From Tricholoma matsutake (Eukaryota > Basidiomycota > Agaricomycetes > Agaricales > Tricholomataceae): a stretch of DNA of 64,000 nt. Each line of letters begins with the position of its first letter. The first letter of the stretch is position 1. The stretch lies in NCBI GenBank assembly GCA_026075535.2, contig AP026549.1, positions 3,224,001-3,288,000 on the forward strand. The letters are read 5' to 3'. The notes beneath the pieces were generated by a model, which was not told where the DNA came from, did no database searches, and saw only the letters and a list, made by a program, of their open reading frames with translations. Positions 1 through 11,580 of the stretch are shown here, piece by piece. Made by a program: the position numbers and the translations under genes.

Positions 1-399
1 GGACTTTTGACAATCAATGGACAATCATTCCTGATGACCTTCCTCATTGCAGGATTGAGGAATGAATCGATCATCCTGGGCCTGCCATGGCTCAGAAGGA
101 TCAATCCAGTAGTCAACTGGAAAATTGGGAGCTTCCAGTACAGGATGAATGACAAGACTTATCCTGAGCTGTTATCTGGAAAAGAAAAGACCCTTATTGG
201 GAGAATGCAAACCAAGAGACCCAATGATAAGCACCTGATATGGTGCCGAAAGATGACCGAAGGAGGAAGAAAAACCTTCGAGAAGATGACAAAAGATGAG
301 CAACAGGCATGGTGCCAAATGATAGTCACTAAAGAAAGAGAGAAGCTCGCTCTCAAGACAAAGGAACCAACAAAAGAAGAATGGCTAGAGCCAATTTAA
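1..399 (+). pseudogene. Ty3/Gypsy pol fragment, end of protease region
   Basis: The frame is open from the first base of the window, so the 5' part lies outside. Residues around 25-40 read IILGLPWLRRINPVVNWK, the motif that follows the retropepsin domain in Ty3/Gypsy elements; the protease of element A (near 16340-16400) has the close match VILGLPWLQEINPIIDWK. The remainder is a Lys/Glu-rich spacer, as found between protease and reverse transcriptase. The frame runs into unrelated DNA at about 393, where the arm of a non-autonomous element begins, and ends at a TAA there. No catalytic Asp is in view. This is a truncated remnant. Confidence 0.75.
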
Positions 400-469
400 T
401 AATCTATTCATGATATATAAAAAATTAGATTTCAGTAATAAATAGATATAATGTATGTAACTTTAAATA

Positions 470-556
470 ACTACTTGGCTTAAGTGGTAGAGTGGGCATG
501 TTTTGTCATCATGTGATTGCTAGTCCAGAAGGCTGTTGGTTCAATTCCTGCTGTGC
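470..556 (+). ncRNA. tRNA-like module with Pol III A and B boxes
   Basis: An A-box-like TGGCTTAAGTGG lies at 476-487 and a B-box-like GGTTCAATTCC at 538-548, with tRNA-like spacing. No convincing complete cloverleaf with acceptor stem was found by eye, so this is a tRNA-derived promoter module rather than a tRNA gene. It reads outward, toward the word array and terminus of the arm. Confidence 0.6.
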
Positions 557-589
557 ACACATCATTTTGTGAGACTTATAAGACTTTCG

Positions 590-760
590 CTAAGACTGGA
601 ACTCGGACTTTACTTGGACAGTACTTTAAAAGGTGTAAATAAATGTACAATTGATGTTGTCCAAGCAAAGTCTGAGTGCAGTCCGAGTGTCCGAGCAGAG
701 TCCAAGCAGAGTCTGAGTGTCCAAGTGTGTCCAAGCGGAGTCCGCTCAGACTGGGGGGGG
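590..760 (+). repeat. GTCCGAG/GTCCAAG word array
   Basis: About a dozen close copies of AGTCCGAG, AGTCCAAG and GAGTGTCC follow the tRNA-like module and end in a run of G directly before AGTGTAAAG. The same word array lies at both ends of composite element II and at the right end of composite element I. Confidence 0.75.
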
Positions 761-774
761 GGAGTGTAAAGTAC

Positions 775-1023
775 TGGTTTTGTATGGGCCAGTATAGCAG
801 ATGCATGAGGAGGGGCAACAGTGATAGTGCACGGGCTGGAAACCGGAGAGAAACTGAACATGTTTCTCTGTATTCTTCAGGGAGTCTATTGGAAACTGAG
901 GGAAAATGAAGTGAAGTTTGTTGAATGCTTTGTTGGTGAGGTGTTCCTCAAGTTTGAGGGCATAGGCATGGAGGAGGGTCAGGTCACTCTCATCCAGGAT
1001 ATTGCCCTCTGTAAGTACGTTGA
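775..1023 (-). pseudogene. Tnp2-type (CACTA) gene fragment, downstream part
   Basis: Read on the minus strand, the peptide contains FNKLHFIFPQFPIDSL, then VQFLSGFQPVHYHCC and CICYTGPYK. I recall this order (short helical segment, FLSGF, then a Cys-rich patch CC..SC.CYTG) from the N-terminal region of Tnp2-family proteins in Agaricomycetes. It should follow the fragment at 2455-3279, from which it is separated by the LTR-like block at 1024-2440. Downstream it is cut by the arm ending at 772. It is a decayed copy with no catalytic domain present. Confidence 0.5.
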
Positions 1024-1180
1024 TGATACTCAACCTGGAAACCCAAACAAAACCCACAAAAAGGCTTCAGATGGTAAGGGTCAGGTCACTCTCATCCAGG
1101 ATATTGCCCTCTGTAAGTACGTTGATGATACTCAACCTGGAAACCCAAACAAAACCCACAAAAAGGCTTCAGATGGTACA
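977..1180. repeat. Two exact-looking 102-bp tandem copies
   Basis: 977-1078 and 1079-1180 appear identical. The unit spans the junction between the Tnp2 fragment and the LTR-like block, so the duplication happened after that insertion. The length is a multiple of three, so the plus-strand frame stays open through both copies. Confidence 0.9.
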
Positions 1181-2440
1181 ACACAGGTCAGAGGAAGGAT
1201 GTGAGGCCCTCTAGATGTCACCTGTCAGACTGACCATCAAATAGTCATAAAACTACTGCTTGTCAAAGCAGTTCAAAGCTAAAAGAATGTATTTTGAGGA
1301 CTTGTGATGATTCTCGAGATGTTGCAATGGTTTTTGAGACGTTGCAATGATTTGTGAGATGTTGCAATATTTTCGAGATGTTGCAATATTTTTTGAAGAA
1401 GTTTCGAGGAATTTCAAGTGCGCAGATATGTTTGGATGCAAGATTGGGGGACTAGACAAGTAGTAGAAGTGAAGAAAAGGCTAATCGAGGGAAGCAAGAG
1501 CAAAAATAGCATAATGCGAGGAATTTCAAGGAATTTTGAGGAAGTTTAGCATAAAACACCAAACTTCAGACTGAATAAGACTAAACTATACTCTCAAATC
1601 ACTGTGATCTGGGAGGAAGATGACGACTTTTTTTTTTTCTTTGTATCTAGTACATCTTTTTATATAAAATAAAGAAAGTACCTAAAAAGGCTAGAGAACA
1701 TGAGGCAAAAGACAATATAAGTATATCAGAACAATAAAGCAAGCCTAGAAAGGGTGAATATAACACATGATGAAGAAATAATAAGAAATAATAGCTAAAA
1801 CCAGACTGTCCTTGTTATAAATTGAATAAAAGATTGGAAACTGCTTTGAGCAGATTGTATGCGTGCACATGCAGTCGAAATGTGTTCAATATACTCGATA
1901 TAGTGTCCCATGTGTCCAGCATGCATCCAAAGATCGTTCGAACAGGAAATACTGTGTCCAACGATGTTTTTTGAGGTTCGATGTTTTTCAAAGATTTTCG
2001 AAGATTCTTCGGACTTCGTTTGTGGCCCCATATCAGTGCGATATTGTTCGACAATGGTAGGGGATACATCTGGCATGTGTGCAATAATTATTTGGATAGC
2101 GATATAGTGTCCGATGTTGATTTGCGATGTTCAATGATTTTCGAAGTCCATCGAGGAAATATCAGACTTGTTCAAAGGCCGATATCGCTGCGATATTGCT
2201 CAAAACTGGTTTGGAACCCATTGACGGTGTTCCAAGTGTATATCCTGAGCTGTACAAAGGTTGGGGGAATTATATTATAGCGGCTGAAGGCATACAAAGA
2301 ATTTCGAGGTGTCACGATGAATTTCGAAGCATTCTCATGACTTTGTAGAGTTTTGTAGAGCTTCGGAGGGGTTCGTATGAGTTCATAGAGCTTCGACAAC
2401 AATTGTAGATGTGTTTTCTGAGCTTGAACGAGAAGGTGGA
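1024..2440 (-). mobile_element. Solo-LTR-like block (same family as 41770-42936 and 60290-60730)
   Basis: Read on the minus strand the block ends ...GGTTGAGTATCA at 1024. The same end occurs at 42936 and, with one change, beside the gag of element D. The minus strand also shares CTTTTGCCTCATGTT and a TATATAAAA-type TATA box (near 1665) with the copy near 42400. It splits the Tnp2 gene. The far end, near 2440, and a target duplication could not be fixed by eye. It has no coding capacity. Confidence 0.5.
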
Positions 2441-2454
2441 CCTGTCAATGTCTG

Positions 2455-3279
2455 TCAGACAATGGTAAAGGTATAATTTGACATGGACTCACCTAATTGT
2501 GAGGCTTCCTTCAAGAAGCTTTCACCAAGGAGGTCCCATACTGAGACCCCTTCCTGTCCTAACTCTGTGCTTGGCATTTCATATTCACCCTCGTCTTCCT
2601 GGAAGTCTTTGTTGCTGTTGAAATTCTCATCCTCCATGACCTCATCTTCTTGCATGACCTGATTCTCTTCTGTGACCTCGTCTTCCTCATCTTCCTCATC
2701 ACTCTCCTTGACAACAAGCTGCCACACATGGTTACGCCCCCATCATTGTAAGCCAACTTGCTCAACACAATGGGCAATGTGATGGGAGCGGCATAAGTTG
2801 GTCAAACCATACTCATTACTGAGGGGTGGCACAAATGATGGTGATGGTTCGGGGGAGCCATTGTTGACTCCAGATGGTCCTGCCTCACCCATCTGCAAGT
2901 CCAGATTTGCTTCTGGAATGACCTGCGATGGACAATCTTGATCGTTGACATTTCCTGGGAGATCATTAGATGTATAGTTGTCAAAATCCTCACCCGTGGT
3001 AGAGTTATGCATGGGGTCCTCCACTAACAAAAGGGCTCATCGAGCAGGAGCTCGGCATCCAATGACCTGTTGCTTCAGTGAAGGGTGAGATGATTTCTTT
3101 TGTCTGGTCTTTCTTATTGAGGGCTGGTTCTGTGCAAGGATACTCGACATCAAAAGTGAAGGACCTTGCCCTGCCTCATGATGCCTTTCAGTCTTCCAGA
3201 TGACCAACTTGCCACAATTACATGCACAGAGACGCTTATGGGCCATGACTGAGGAGCAGATGTTAGTGGGCATGCTCAT
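2455..3279 (-). pseudogene. Tnp2-type (CACTA) N-terminal gene fragment
   Basis: One minus-strand frame runs from ATG 3279 to about 2455, interrupted only by TGA codons, the first just after the Arg-rich segment near 3037. The N-terminus has CACNCGKLVIWKTERHH followed by GPSLL, the Cys/Arg motif seen at the start of many mushroom Tnp2-associated proteins. It continues into an acidic, Ser/Pro-rich linker and then VSVWDLLGESFLKEA, the expected (A/V)WDLL motif. The TGA codons sit where Arg (CGA) is expected. The gene is cut by the LTR-like block and continues at 775-1023. Function as a transposon-encoded protein is inferred from family resemblance. Confidence 0.55.
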
Positions 3280-3816
3280 AGGGACATGGGGATCAACTCA
3301 CCAGAATATACCTCTCCACACCCATTATCATCCTCCTCATTGTCAACTTGAGCCTTGATATCAATGAAACAGCAGAACACTGTGCATCGTGCCTTGCAAT
3401 GTTCCTAAGTTTCCTATGAGTGGATATCAGCATTTTGTATTGATTTTTATTGGATTCTTAGGCTTATTTTTTGTATTATCATTCATTTGGCATGTACTAT
3501 GTATCTACTTTACTGACTAGCAACATGAATCAGAAGGAACTTACTCAAGGGGGGCAACGAGGAGGATGGCGGACCAAGAAACATTGAAGGTGGTGGTCAG
3601 GATGAAAGTGAGAAAGCATGCAAAAGCTGGCAAACAAATGTTGATATTGTTCAGAATGTTCAATCCTTGGACATAACCAGATAGCCAAGGATTGAACATC
3701 ACTTCATGCATGCCAACTAACACAGACTATCCATTACTGAGCGTTCGCTGCACTGTGAGCCTCAATCGATACAATTTTGTGATAGCCTACTGACTTATTA
3801 TATCTAGCTAGAAAAG
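3280..3816. other. No feature recognised
   Basis: This is unique-looking sequence between the Tnp2 fragment and the Spt5-like exon. The last 30 bases have the look of a 3' splice site (TCTAGCTAGAAAAG before 3817). Confidence 0.4.
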
Positions 3817-5994
3817 GAGAGCGACACCGTAGCCTACCTGTTTAGGGTTGTGCAACCAGAACACAAGTTGAGGTCTGCATTCTTGTGGGATTCAGTTCAT
3901 GGATGGTTTTATATCGAGGCCTTCATGAACCCCATGCTGTCTAAGCTGCTACATTCTAACCCACAACTTATTTGCCCACAAGAGGGTTTTGGGGTGATTG
4001 ACATGGAAGAGTGGACTATGCTATTGGATATGGATGATGAAAGGTACCCCTCTGTTGGAGATTGGGTTACCATCTGCCATGGGTTGTACAAAGGGGATGT
4101 AGGCTATGTTCGGTCTGTCAAGAACTGGGGTCAAATCACCCTTCTTTTAGTTCCTCGCCTCCCTTCCCCTCCCGTGGTTGGTTCTTCTTCTTGGAAAAGG
4201 AAATGATCTGGTACCCACACCAACCCCTGCCTGTTTACCAAGGACATGGTGATGAACTTTGCGAGGAACCACGGCATCACACAATTCCAGAAAGGGGAGG
4301 ACAATTCGTGGTGGACCATCTTGGGTCATAAGTTTGAGCATGCTCTCGAAGTTAGGACATTCCACCACCATTCAGTCTTGCCTACCTCTGTCTCCATGCT
4401 TAGTAGTACATTTTACGAGTTTAAAAAGGCCCCTCACCCAGACATCATGAACGCGACATTCTCTTGCCCTTCAGAATGGAAATTTTCTGAAGGTGAACGT
4501 ATGGTAGCCATTAAGCCCTCAGAAAAGCGAGGCATTATTAAAGCCATGCATCCTCATTCAGTGGAGGTGGATCTTAAGGATGGCAAGGGCATAGTGAATG
4601 TCCCTTGGTCCAATTTGAGAAAGTATGTTGCCATCGGTGACTTTGCCAAAGTGATAAGTGGAGCTCTCTGTGGAAAAAAAGGATGGGTAGTAGAAATTAG
4701 TGGTGATGAATTTGAAAGTGTTCAAATTGCTGAATGGTCCAAATGCCAAGAAATAAGTGGTGGCATAACAGCTGTTGGAAGGGGCGGCATACATGGCAGA
4801 GTGCTTCACAACATCCTAATGGTAGGTACACAGCCAAACTTTTGCAACCAACCACTAATCAACCTTTACCAGGGACACCATGTCCATATAAATTGGGTCA
4901 AGGTTATTGACCTGCCACTCACATTTATGAAGCAACAGTCTATGTCAAGCAGTACATCAGCAGATCCGCTCATTGCCCACCCAACCCGTCCATTTGCATC
5001 GGATCCATCAGAGCACATGCCATGGATCAAAACGGAAGTCATTGTCTGCAAGGTCAAGCATCTAATGAAGGGTTATCGTGCAATCATCAAGGATGTTCTG
5101 CCTCTGCAGGACAATTTAAGTGGCCTCAGAATAACCACTCAGTTCACCCACATTAACCCTGCCCATCCATTCAAAACTGAGGTTTTGGACTATGACGACA
5201 TTGTGGAAGTATCGTATGTTATGCTAATTTCTGTCGGCAGGCATTGTGACTAATTTCCTTCCAGTTCCAGTCTCCACTTATACGATTTTGCCCTGTCTTC
5301 AAGTGACCTCTTCAAACCTCTTCTGAGACATCCTGCGAGGGCTCCAGCACCCCAGCAAACCCCAGCTGATGGTGGTAGCCATACCCCCATGCTGAATTAC
5401 ATTCTCTCATCACCCACTTGGAATCCATCATCATGGACTCCATGGACTCCCCTCCCTGATTTCCCAGAGATTGAGTTGGCTTCCTCTTCTCATCAGCTGC
5501 CTATCTCCCCACAGCAGCAACGTCCAGCGCACCCTCTACTAGACTTGTGACTTACTGGTGCAAAAATGAAGGTATCGGTTACGGGTGGAGAACATAAAGA
5601 TAACGAAGTGGCTGTTACAATTATGCAAGTATCTGGGCAACTATCCATCCAGTTCTCACACTACAAGACATCAGGATTCTTGCCTCCGGAACAGGTTTCT
5701 CCCAAGCACCCTCACCCAATGCGCGACAATGGGCCACTTGTTGTGATTGACGGTGAGCACTGTGGCAAAAATGTTTGCTGAATCCACCATTGATATGAAG
5801 ATGGTCAACCAATTGTCATGGTGGCTGTTATCCATCAGATGGAGGATGGTCAAGGAAGTCTCTCAGAGGAACACTTGGAGTTCAGTCCTGATGAACTGTG
5901 TGTCGGCCATGAGATGAAGGAGGAAAAACAATGGAATGATGGACTGATGTCTGGGCTTTGCAAGGAGGCGAGGAAGACGCATGCAGATAAGTGA
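3817..5994 (+). pseudogene. Spt5-like KOW-domain gene, decayed
   Basis: An exon starts after a 3' splice site at 3816. One frame is readable to a 51-bp intron (5214-5264, GTATGT...CCAG, branch GCTAAT) and then to the stop at 5992. Early on, GDWVTICHGLYKGDVGYV and later GDFAKVISGALCGKKGWV are KOW-type motifs, in an arrangement like the elongation factor Spt5. The conserved block PWIKTEVIVCKVKHLMKGY with KDVLPLQD is typical of the large Spt5-like family I recall in Agaricomycetes. The C-terminal block has VSPKHPHP and VVIDGEHCGK. In-frame TGA codons occur at 4204, near 5548 and twice after 5778, each where Arg fits. The first exons are missing. Many such genes travel with transposons, so this need not be the cellular Spt5. 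Confidence 0.65.
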
Positions 5995-6041
5995 TCAAGT
6001 TTTTACAAAGCATAGAATATTTAGATACTCTATAATTTATC

Positions 6042-6673
6042 CTATATGCCTGTTATAATTACTTTCCGCTGCTTATTCTGCCCACCATCATTGTCTTTCT
6101 TTCTCTCATCCCCTTGCTTTCTGCCCCGCTTCTTTACTCGTTGGACATTCATGTTGAAGACCGGTTTCACTAGGTGGCTATTATCAATGTAGATCTGGAT
6201 TGTGATGTTCTCCTGTATTTCTGATGGTATGTAATGGCAATCTATCAAGTAAGTATCTTTGCCCACCTTTTGTTCTGATGGTTGAGTACTGACATCTACA
6301 TTCCCATTAGGGACTGGGCTGGCTTGTCTGGTATCTATGTGGAGTCTTCAGCTTCCATTTGCCTGCAGACAAACCAGTGCTTACCTGAGACATTGGAGAC
6401 ATCAGGATGGTCAACCCACACCCTATTCTCCAGTAGGCCAAGTTGGTTCTCCACCATATAACTTTCAAGCTCTGTGTCTGGTTCCATCAGACTTTCCTCA
6501 ACATCGGAGGTGCTATCGCTGATGCTAATAACGCTCCCAACACGATGGTGAATAGCAGGGCAAATGTGGGGGGATTTCTGGTTTGTGGACATTCTATTGC
6601 GCTGTAGATTTCCTGACTTGTAACCTACTTTATATATTGCAGGTTTCATTAGTCTACCTGTGCAACCACCCAC
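6042..6673 (-). CDS. Unrecognised two-part ORF
   Basis: Two minus-strand open segments, 6673-6335 (112 codons) and 6266-6042 (74 codons), lie close together and may be exons of one gene. I could not identify a clean splice pair between them. The second ends in a Lys/Arg-rich tail (KKRGRKQGDERKK). No family is recognised. It may be an exon pair of a decayed gene or chance open frames. Confidence 0.2.
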
Positions 6674-6780
6674 ACCAAGTTGAAGATCCAGAACACTAGC
6701 AATGTAACATCTCCCTGTGCATTTACGTTATTTCTATCCATTAGCTTCTGATACCATCAACTAACATTGTTCACCCAAGA

Positions 6781-7400
6781 TCCGGCCTAGAGCAATGAGA
6801 GTCGCCATGTACTTTGAGCCCAAATCTAGTCTAGCAAAATGCATCCCCTGAACATGTTAATTGCATCCCTGACTTTGCGCCCACTCCCTTACCCAATGCC
6901 CAAGCTCCGGCCTAGAGCAATGAGAGTCACCATGTACTTTGAGCCCAAATCCAGTCTAGCAAAATGCATCCCCTGAACATGTTAATTGCATCCCTGGCTT
7001 TGCGCCCACTCTCTTACCCAACGCCCAAGCTCTGGCCTAGAGCAATGAGAGTCACTGCATACTTTGAGCCCAAATCCAGTCTAGCAAAATGCATCCCCTG
7101 AACATGTTAATTGCATCCCTGGCTTTGTGCCCACTGCCTTACCCAATGCCCAAGCTCTGGCCCCAAGCAATGAGCACAATTTCCACCCATACGTTAAGTC
7201 TAGTCTATAGAAATTCATTGCCCTGAATGTGTTAATTGCATCCCTGTCTTTGCAGTGCCTCCTGCTCCCAACACACAAGCTCTGGCCTTGAGCAATGAGC
7301 CGCCATGTATGTTAAGTCCAGTCTACATGAAATGTGTCCCCCTGAATGCATTGACCGCATCCTGTCATTATTTCCAGGAACATTCAAGTTATCCTCTGCG
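6781..7400. repeat. 125-bp minisatellite, about five units
   Basis: The landmark GGCCTAGAGCAATGAG or a close variant recurs at about 6782, 6907, 7032, 7157 and 7282, an exact 125-base step. The first three units are very alike and the last two are diverged. No ORF spans the array. Confidence 0.9.
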
Positions 7401-7543
7401 CAAAATGTGGTCCTCAACTTCTAGTTTTTCTGACCCTTGTGCCAGAAGACTTATCTTGTGGTTCACCTCTGCAGCACATAGACTATACACAGATCTTATC
7501 CTTTGTTGAGTCCTTAAGAATGTGTTGTTACCTACCAATCCTC

Positions 7544-8399
7544 ATGGCAAAAACTTCAGTGTCTAAGAAATCCAAGCAAGGTGGTAAGGTGAAGTCAGCA
7601 TCGACCTCTCTCGCAAAGAAAGTGGGAGGTTAGTGTTTCACTATTTTGCATTGAGACATTATTGCTTACTGTGCTACACTTGACTAGGGACAGCAGCAAA
7701 AACCTTGGAGGCTCAGTTGAAGGAACTAAAGGGTGCAGTCGCTGTTTTTCTCCTTCGTACATTCCTGACACCATCATCAGCTGAGAACGATGTCTTGCGC
7801 AAGGCTGCAGCTGCTAAAGAAAACACTGTGATAATGATACCACAGCCACCCAGAGGAAGTGGCGTCGCCGGTAATGGATTCAACTTACAAACTGCGATGC
7901 ACCTTGAGGATGATACTGATTTGTATACTGCCCTTCACATAAGTTGATCCTTTGTGCGCATAGCCTTTCTGAGGACTAGTAGTGTTGTGTCCAGGACTTA
8001 ACCACCACAGCCAGGCTTGACTGTTCTGTTATGTGGCACTGCCAACCAAAGCTGGTCATTGCCAAAATCATTGCAATGGTACATTCTTATCTGCTTTCTT
8101 ATCTCATTCTTAGATGGATCTCCTAGGCTCAAGAGCGCCACCACTACTTCAAGTGTTTCCTGCATGGTTGGGTGGTTGAAGAATTTATTAAGTCCAGTCT
8201 GAAGAACAAGCATGCCTATGCCCATAAATGCGGATATTTTGCTGTAATGACAAACTTGGATGACATAGTGAGTAATACGGATGAGGACGAGAAGGATGCG
8301 GGGGATGTGGAGGATGCAGAGGAAGAGACGGAGGATGAAGGTGACAAGGGCAAGGGACTCGAAGAGGATAGGGGTAGCTCAGATATGGATGATGCTTGA
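7544..8399 (+). pseudogene. Small conserved coiled-coil/acidic-tail gene, intron-containing
   Basis: Exon 1 (ATG 7544 to 7628) encodes a Lys/Ser-rich N-terminus. A 59-bp intron, 7629-7687 (GTTAGT...CTAG), joins in frame to exon 2, which encodes TAAKTLEAQLKELKGAV (short coiled coil) and GNGFNLQTAMHLEDD. After a less certain intron the last exon encodes WVVEEFIKSSLKNKHAYAHK and CGYF, followed by a Glu/Asp-rich tail ending at 8399. I recall this order (GxNLxxxMxLEDD ... WVVEEFIKxxLKNKxAYxxK.GYF) from hypothetical proteins often near transposons in Agaricomycetes; no biochemical role is known to me. The middle exon boundaries were not resolved, so the gene may be broken. Confidence 0.45.
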
Positions 8400-9030
8400 A
8401 ATGTGATCATGCTCTGTATGTATGGCCTGAATTTCAGCCAATAACAAATGATTTCCAATGGGGGGGACCACTACCCATAACAGTTGAAAAGTCACTGCTA
8501 GCAGTATGAAACCTGTTGATAAAACTACTACATAAAGTGGATGAATTCTTCCACTCTCAAAGAACCTGGAAAGTTGATGAAATTCAACCTGGGTAGAGGT
8601 TGTTATTCTCACCCATATAAAGATGAAAACAACCCATGGGATGGTATGAATTAGGACAAATTCTGTGAGGAATTCATCCCTTTGACATCATTAAATGGGG
8701 GGGGGAAATTCCTTCTTTCATTCCCCTTACAGTTGATGAAATTCAGCCCATGTAGATGAGTGTTATTTTTGCCCATATAAAGATGAAAACCATTCCATGG
8801 GATGAATTTGGTGTGGGATGAACTGGGGACAAAATTCAGGAGGTTTTCATCCCATTGACTCATCCCTTGCATATAGAAAAAAACCTCCTTTTTCACTCCT
8901 CTTAGGGGTAGATTTTCAGTCCAACTCCTGATGAAACTTATTCCATTCTGGGGTTTATCAATACATGAAAACTATACCATAAATATATCAATTTACACTA
9001 TTCAAAGGTGTGAAATGTGGGATGAATTTC
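8400..9030. repeat. Degenerate repeat region rich in GATGAAATTCA/TTCATCCC words
   Basis: Two diverged copies of a segment of about 160 bp begin near 8572 and 8733; both contain CCCATATAAAGATGAAAAC. The words GGGATGAA and TTCATCCC recur here and again at 9890-10440, on the far side of the SET fragment. This could be a decayed non-autonomous element, but no termini were found. Confidence 0.4.
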
Positions 9031-9486
9031 CTACTCTGCAGGCCCCATAGTGTATGCATGGCTATTTTTGACAGACTTGAACTGGAATACATGTTTTTTT
9101 AAATTCATTTGAGCTGTTACAACCACATTTATAAAGAAACATACCTGTGTGTTGGGTTCACAGTCATGATTCACAAATTGTAGTGGTCCAAACATTAAAT
9201 GAGGACCATTTGGACCTTTTTGATCAGAAAATGACTCCATCATGGATATTCTCTGTATCCCTGGGGGTATGAGATCACTGGACATGGAACTTGATGTAGT
9301 GAGTATTGGACCAGAACTCAGAATCTTGATTTTGGCCTTGAGTCCAGCAGAAATTGTTTTACCATTGAACAAAAGCTTCTCCAAAATCACAGGACTATTC
9401 TCGCAATGTAGGAGGTCATATCTCTCCAATAAACTGTATGGAATCAGTGTAATCAACAATAACTCATAGCTTTGCAGTTTACTCAC
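9031..9486 (-). pseudogene. SET-domain gene fragment
   Basis: The minus-strand frame of about 150 codons contains GPLQFVNHDCEPNTQV, the conserved R/QFxNHxCxPN signature of SET-domain lysine methyltransferases that binds S-adenosylmethionine. The upstream residues are only weakly similar to known SET regions. The usual downstream GEELTxDY motif was not found in frame; the frame ends at 9031. It is probably an exon of a degraded gene of the multicopy SET family linked to transposons in mushrooms. Catalytic competence cannot be claimed. Confidence 0.45.
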
Positions 9487-11580
9487 TGCTGGAGAATCGG
9501 AACTTTGTCCCTGGGCCTTTTTTTTGGTTTTCCTAATTGTCTTCCCTTCTCCTCATGGTCCTGTTGTCCTTGCATTCTTCATCACCATACCCTCATTGTT
9601 CATTCCCCCTTGCCATCTCCCACTGGCCCCATTGTTCTTGTTCCATGACAAAAAAATACCTAGGGCCCAAATGACATCAGTTGTTGGTTGGGCCTAGTGT
9701 GGTTTGTTTGCAGCTGTTTGCAGTATTATTTGAAGTGTGAGTGGGTGTGGCAGTGCAGTGCAGTGGTGGCAGTTGATGGTGTGGAGAAGGTAGTAATAGC
9801 AAGATAAGTGAGAGGGTGTTGTCGAAGGTGGTGTTGATGTTGATGCATGATGTTCAATATTCATCATGTGATCTGTTGAGGGTGGGCTGAAAATGACTTG
9901 AGCATATTCAATTGCAGCACAGATAAAAAATCCCCTTTCTTGGGATGAAAACAAAGAACTTAATGTTTGTAAATTGTAATCCTAAAGAGTGAAATTATCC
10001 TCTTTTTCTGACTGAAAAAAAAAACATACCTGCCAGTGGAAGGAACAGTCAGTTCAATCTCTAATGACAGAAATTTGCCTGCTAAAAGCATCTCATAATG
10101 GCATGAAATTTTTATCATATCTCAGGCTGAAAAACACACCCTGTTATCCACACCTTTGAGTTACCCCATGAATTGTTGAAAAACTTGATGGAAATTCATA
10201 TGTTAGATGGTTGAAAAACCATACCCTCATCTTGGATTAAAATCATCTCTTGTGTTTCATCCCCTTGTAAAATGAAATTTCATCCCATTAGGTTAAGTAA
10301 ATTTTGTGAGGTAACATCATATGAACTCCATCCCTTAGATGGCTGGAATATATGGGATGAAAATTCATCCCAAATTTATCCACCACAAATTCAGCCATTT
10401 AATTTAGGAAATTCACTTTTTGGCACTTACATGGCTGAAATTGCTACCATGCTAGGTTCATGGTGATTCTTACTTGTCTAAGTTTGTAGATGATTTCTCC
10501 AGCAATGATGTCTTCTTGAGTGAATATTCCAAAGCCTTTTCCTTCTGGCCCTAAATCTAGGACTCTCAATTGTACCACAGAATCTTCCAGTATAACCAGG
10601 GGATATGTAAGGGGACTAGGGGGTGCCCCATGTGTTTCTCCTATTTTTTTACATTTGTCCTATATTTTTCCTCACTTTATTTCCTCCTATTCTTCATTTT
10701 CTATGATTTTTCCTTACTTGGGGGTGAGGGCCAATTCTGGCAGGTATGAGTCCCTATATTTTATGATCTATAATCAAATAATGCTAAATACCTGACAATA
10801 TTTGGTAATAAAAAACCCAATAGTATGCAAAGAAATATTAAATATTAAATCAGCTCAAGAAGCTGATCAGAATGATATATAAAACATACAATACTGGATA
10901 TAAACTTTATATTTAGCCCTAATAAATAATACCAAATAGTGGAAACCATTATGTTAATGATGCATCAATGCCATTCTGTTTTATTACAAGTTAAACATTA
11001 AGGAAGATATAGCTTATTTTCATTAATAACAAATAATAACAAATATGTAATAATATCTCTTGATTCTGTTCCAGCAATGTGGATTTTTGTTGGACTTCCA
11101 ACCATTTTCCACCAAGGTCACCTAGTGATGATTGGCATAGCATTAGTATTTTAGATATAGTTTCCATTCCTATGATACCTCCACTACTCTGTTCTCTACC
11201 AGTCTCTGACCTAACTCTGCTCTTTAGTATTTAACCTATTTACTTCTGTTTGTATTCTTCAGTTCATAAAGCAACCAAGTTTACCCATCTCAACCTCTAG
11301 TCTCCTCTCCTGTCTCGGACTTCCTCTCAAACTCTGATATTCTTACATTTACCTTTGTCTTGAAATTAGACACTGACAAGGTGAAGGGCACAATTTCTTA
11401 TAAGTTGAAGCCAAGTCCTCTCTGATACACCATCCAATATGAGTCTGACAGATTTTCACCCTCAAGTTCAGCACTTAACAATGATGGTCCAATAGTATAC
11501 AACATTGTTTATATAAGAACTGACTGAAATAATAAATTGAAACATACAAACAAGGCCAAATAATTTCAAACAAGATTTCA
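9487..11580. other. AT-rich region without supported genes
   Basis: No convincing coding frame was seen. 9890-10440 repeats the GATGAAATTCATCCC words of 8400-9030. From about 10800 the sequence becomes strongly AT-rich with frequent AACAAATA words, leading into the tandem array that follows. Confidence 0.4.

Larger units (their letters stand above)
393..772 (+). mobile_element. Isolated right arm of a composite non-autonomous element
   Basis: This block matches, in inverse orientation and at roughly 90% by eye, the left arm of composite element II (46289-46716). In order it holds an AT-rich spacer, a tRNA-like module (470-556), a body, an array of GTCCGAG/GTCCAAG words (about 655-750), a G-run and the terminus GGGAGTGTAAAGTACT. 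Only one arm is present: its inner edge abuts the Gypsy fragment ending near 393. Its outer end interrupts Tnp2 coding sequence on the minus strand. Confidence 0.7.

Noticed and set aside
470..556. A normal tRNA gene
   Set aside because: A and B boxes are present, but no acceptor stem or clear anticodon loop could be formed by eye, and the module recurs as part of a mobile arm.
6781..7400. CRISPR-like array
   Set aside because: Units are contiguous 125-bp tandem copies without unique spacers, in a eukaryotic genome.
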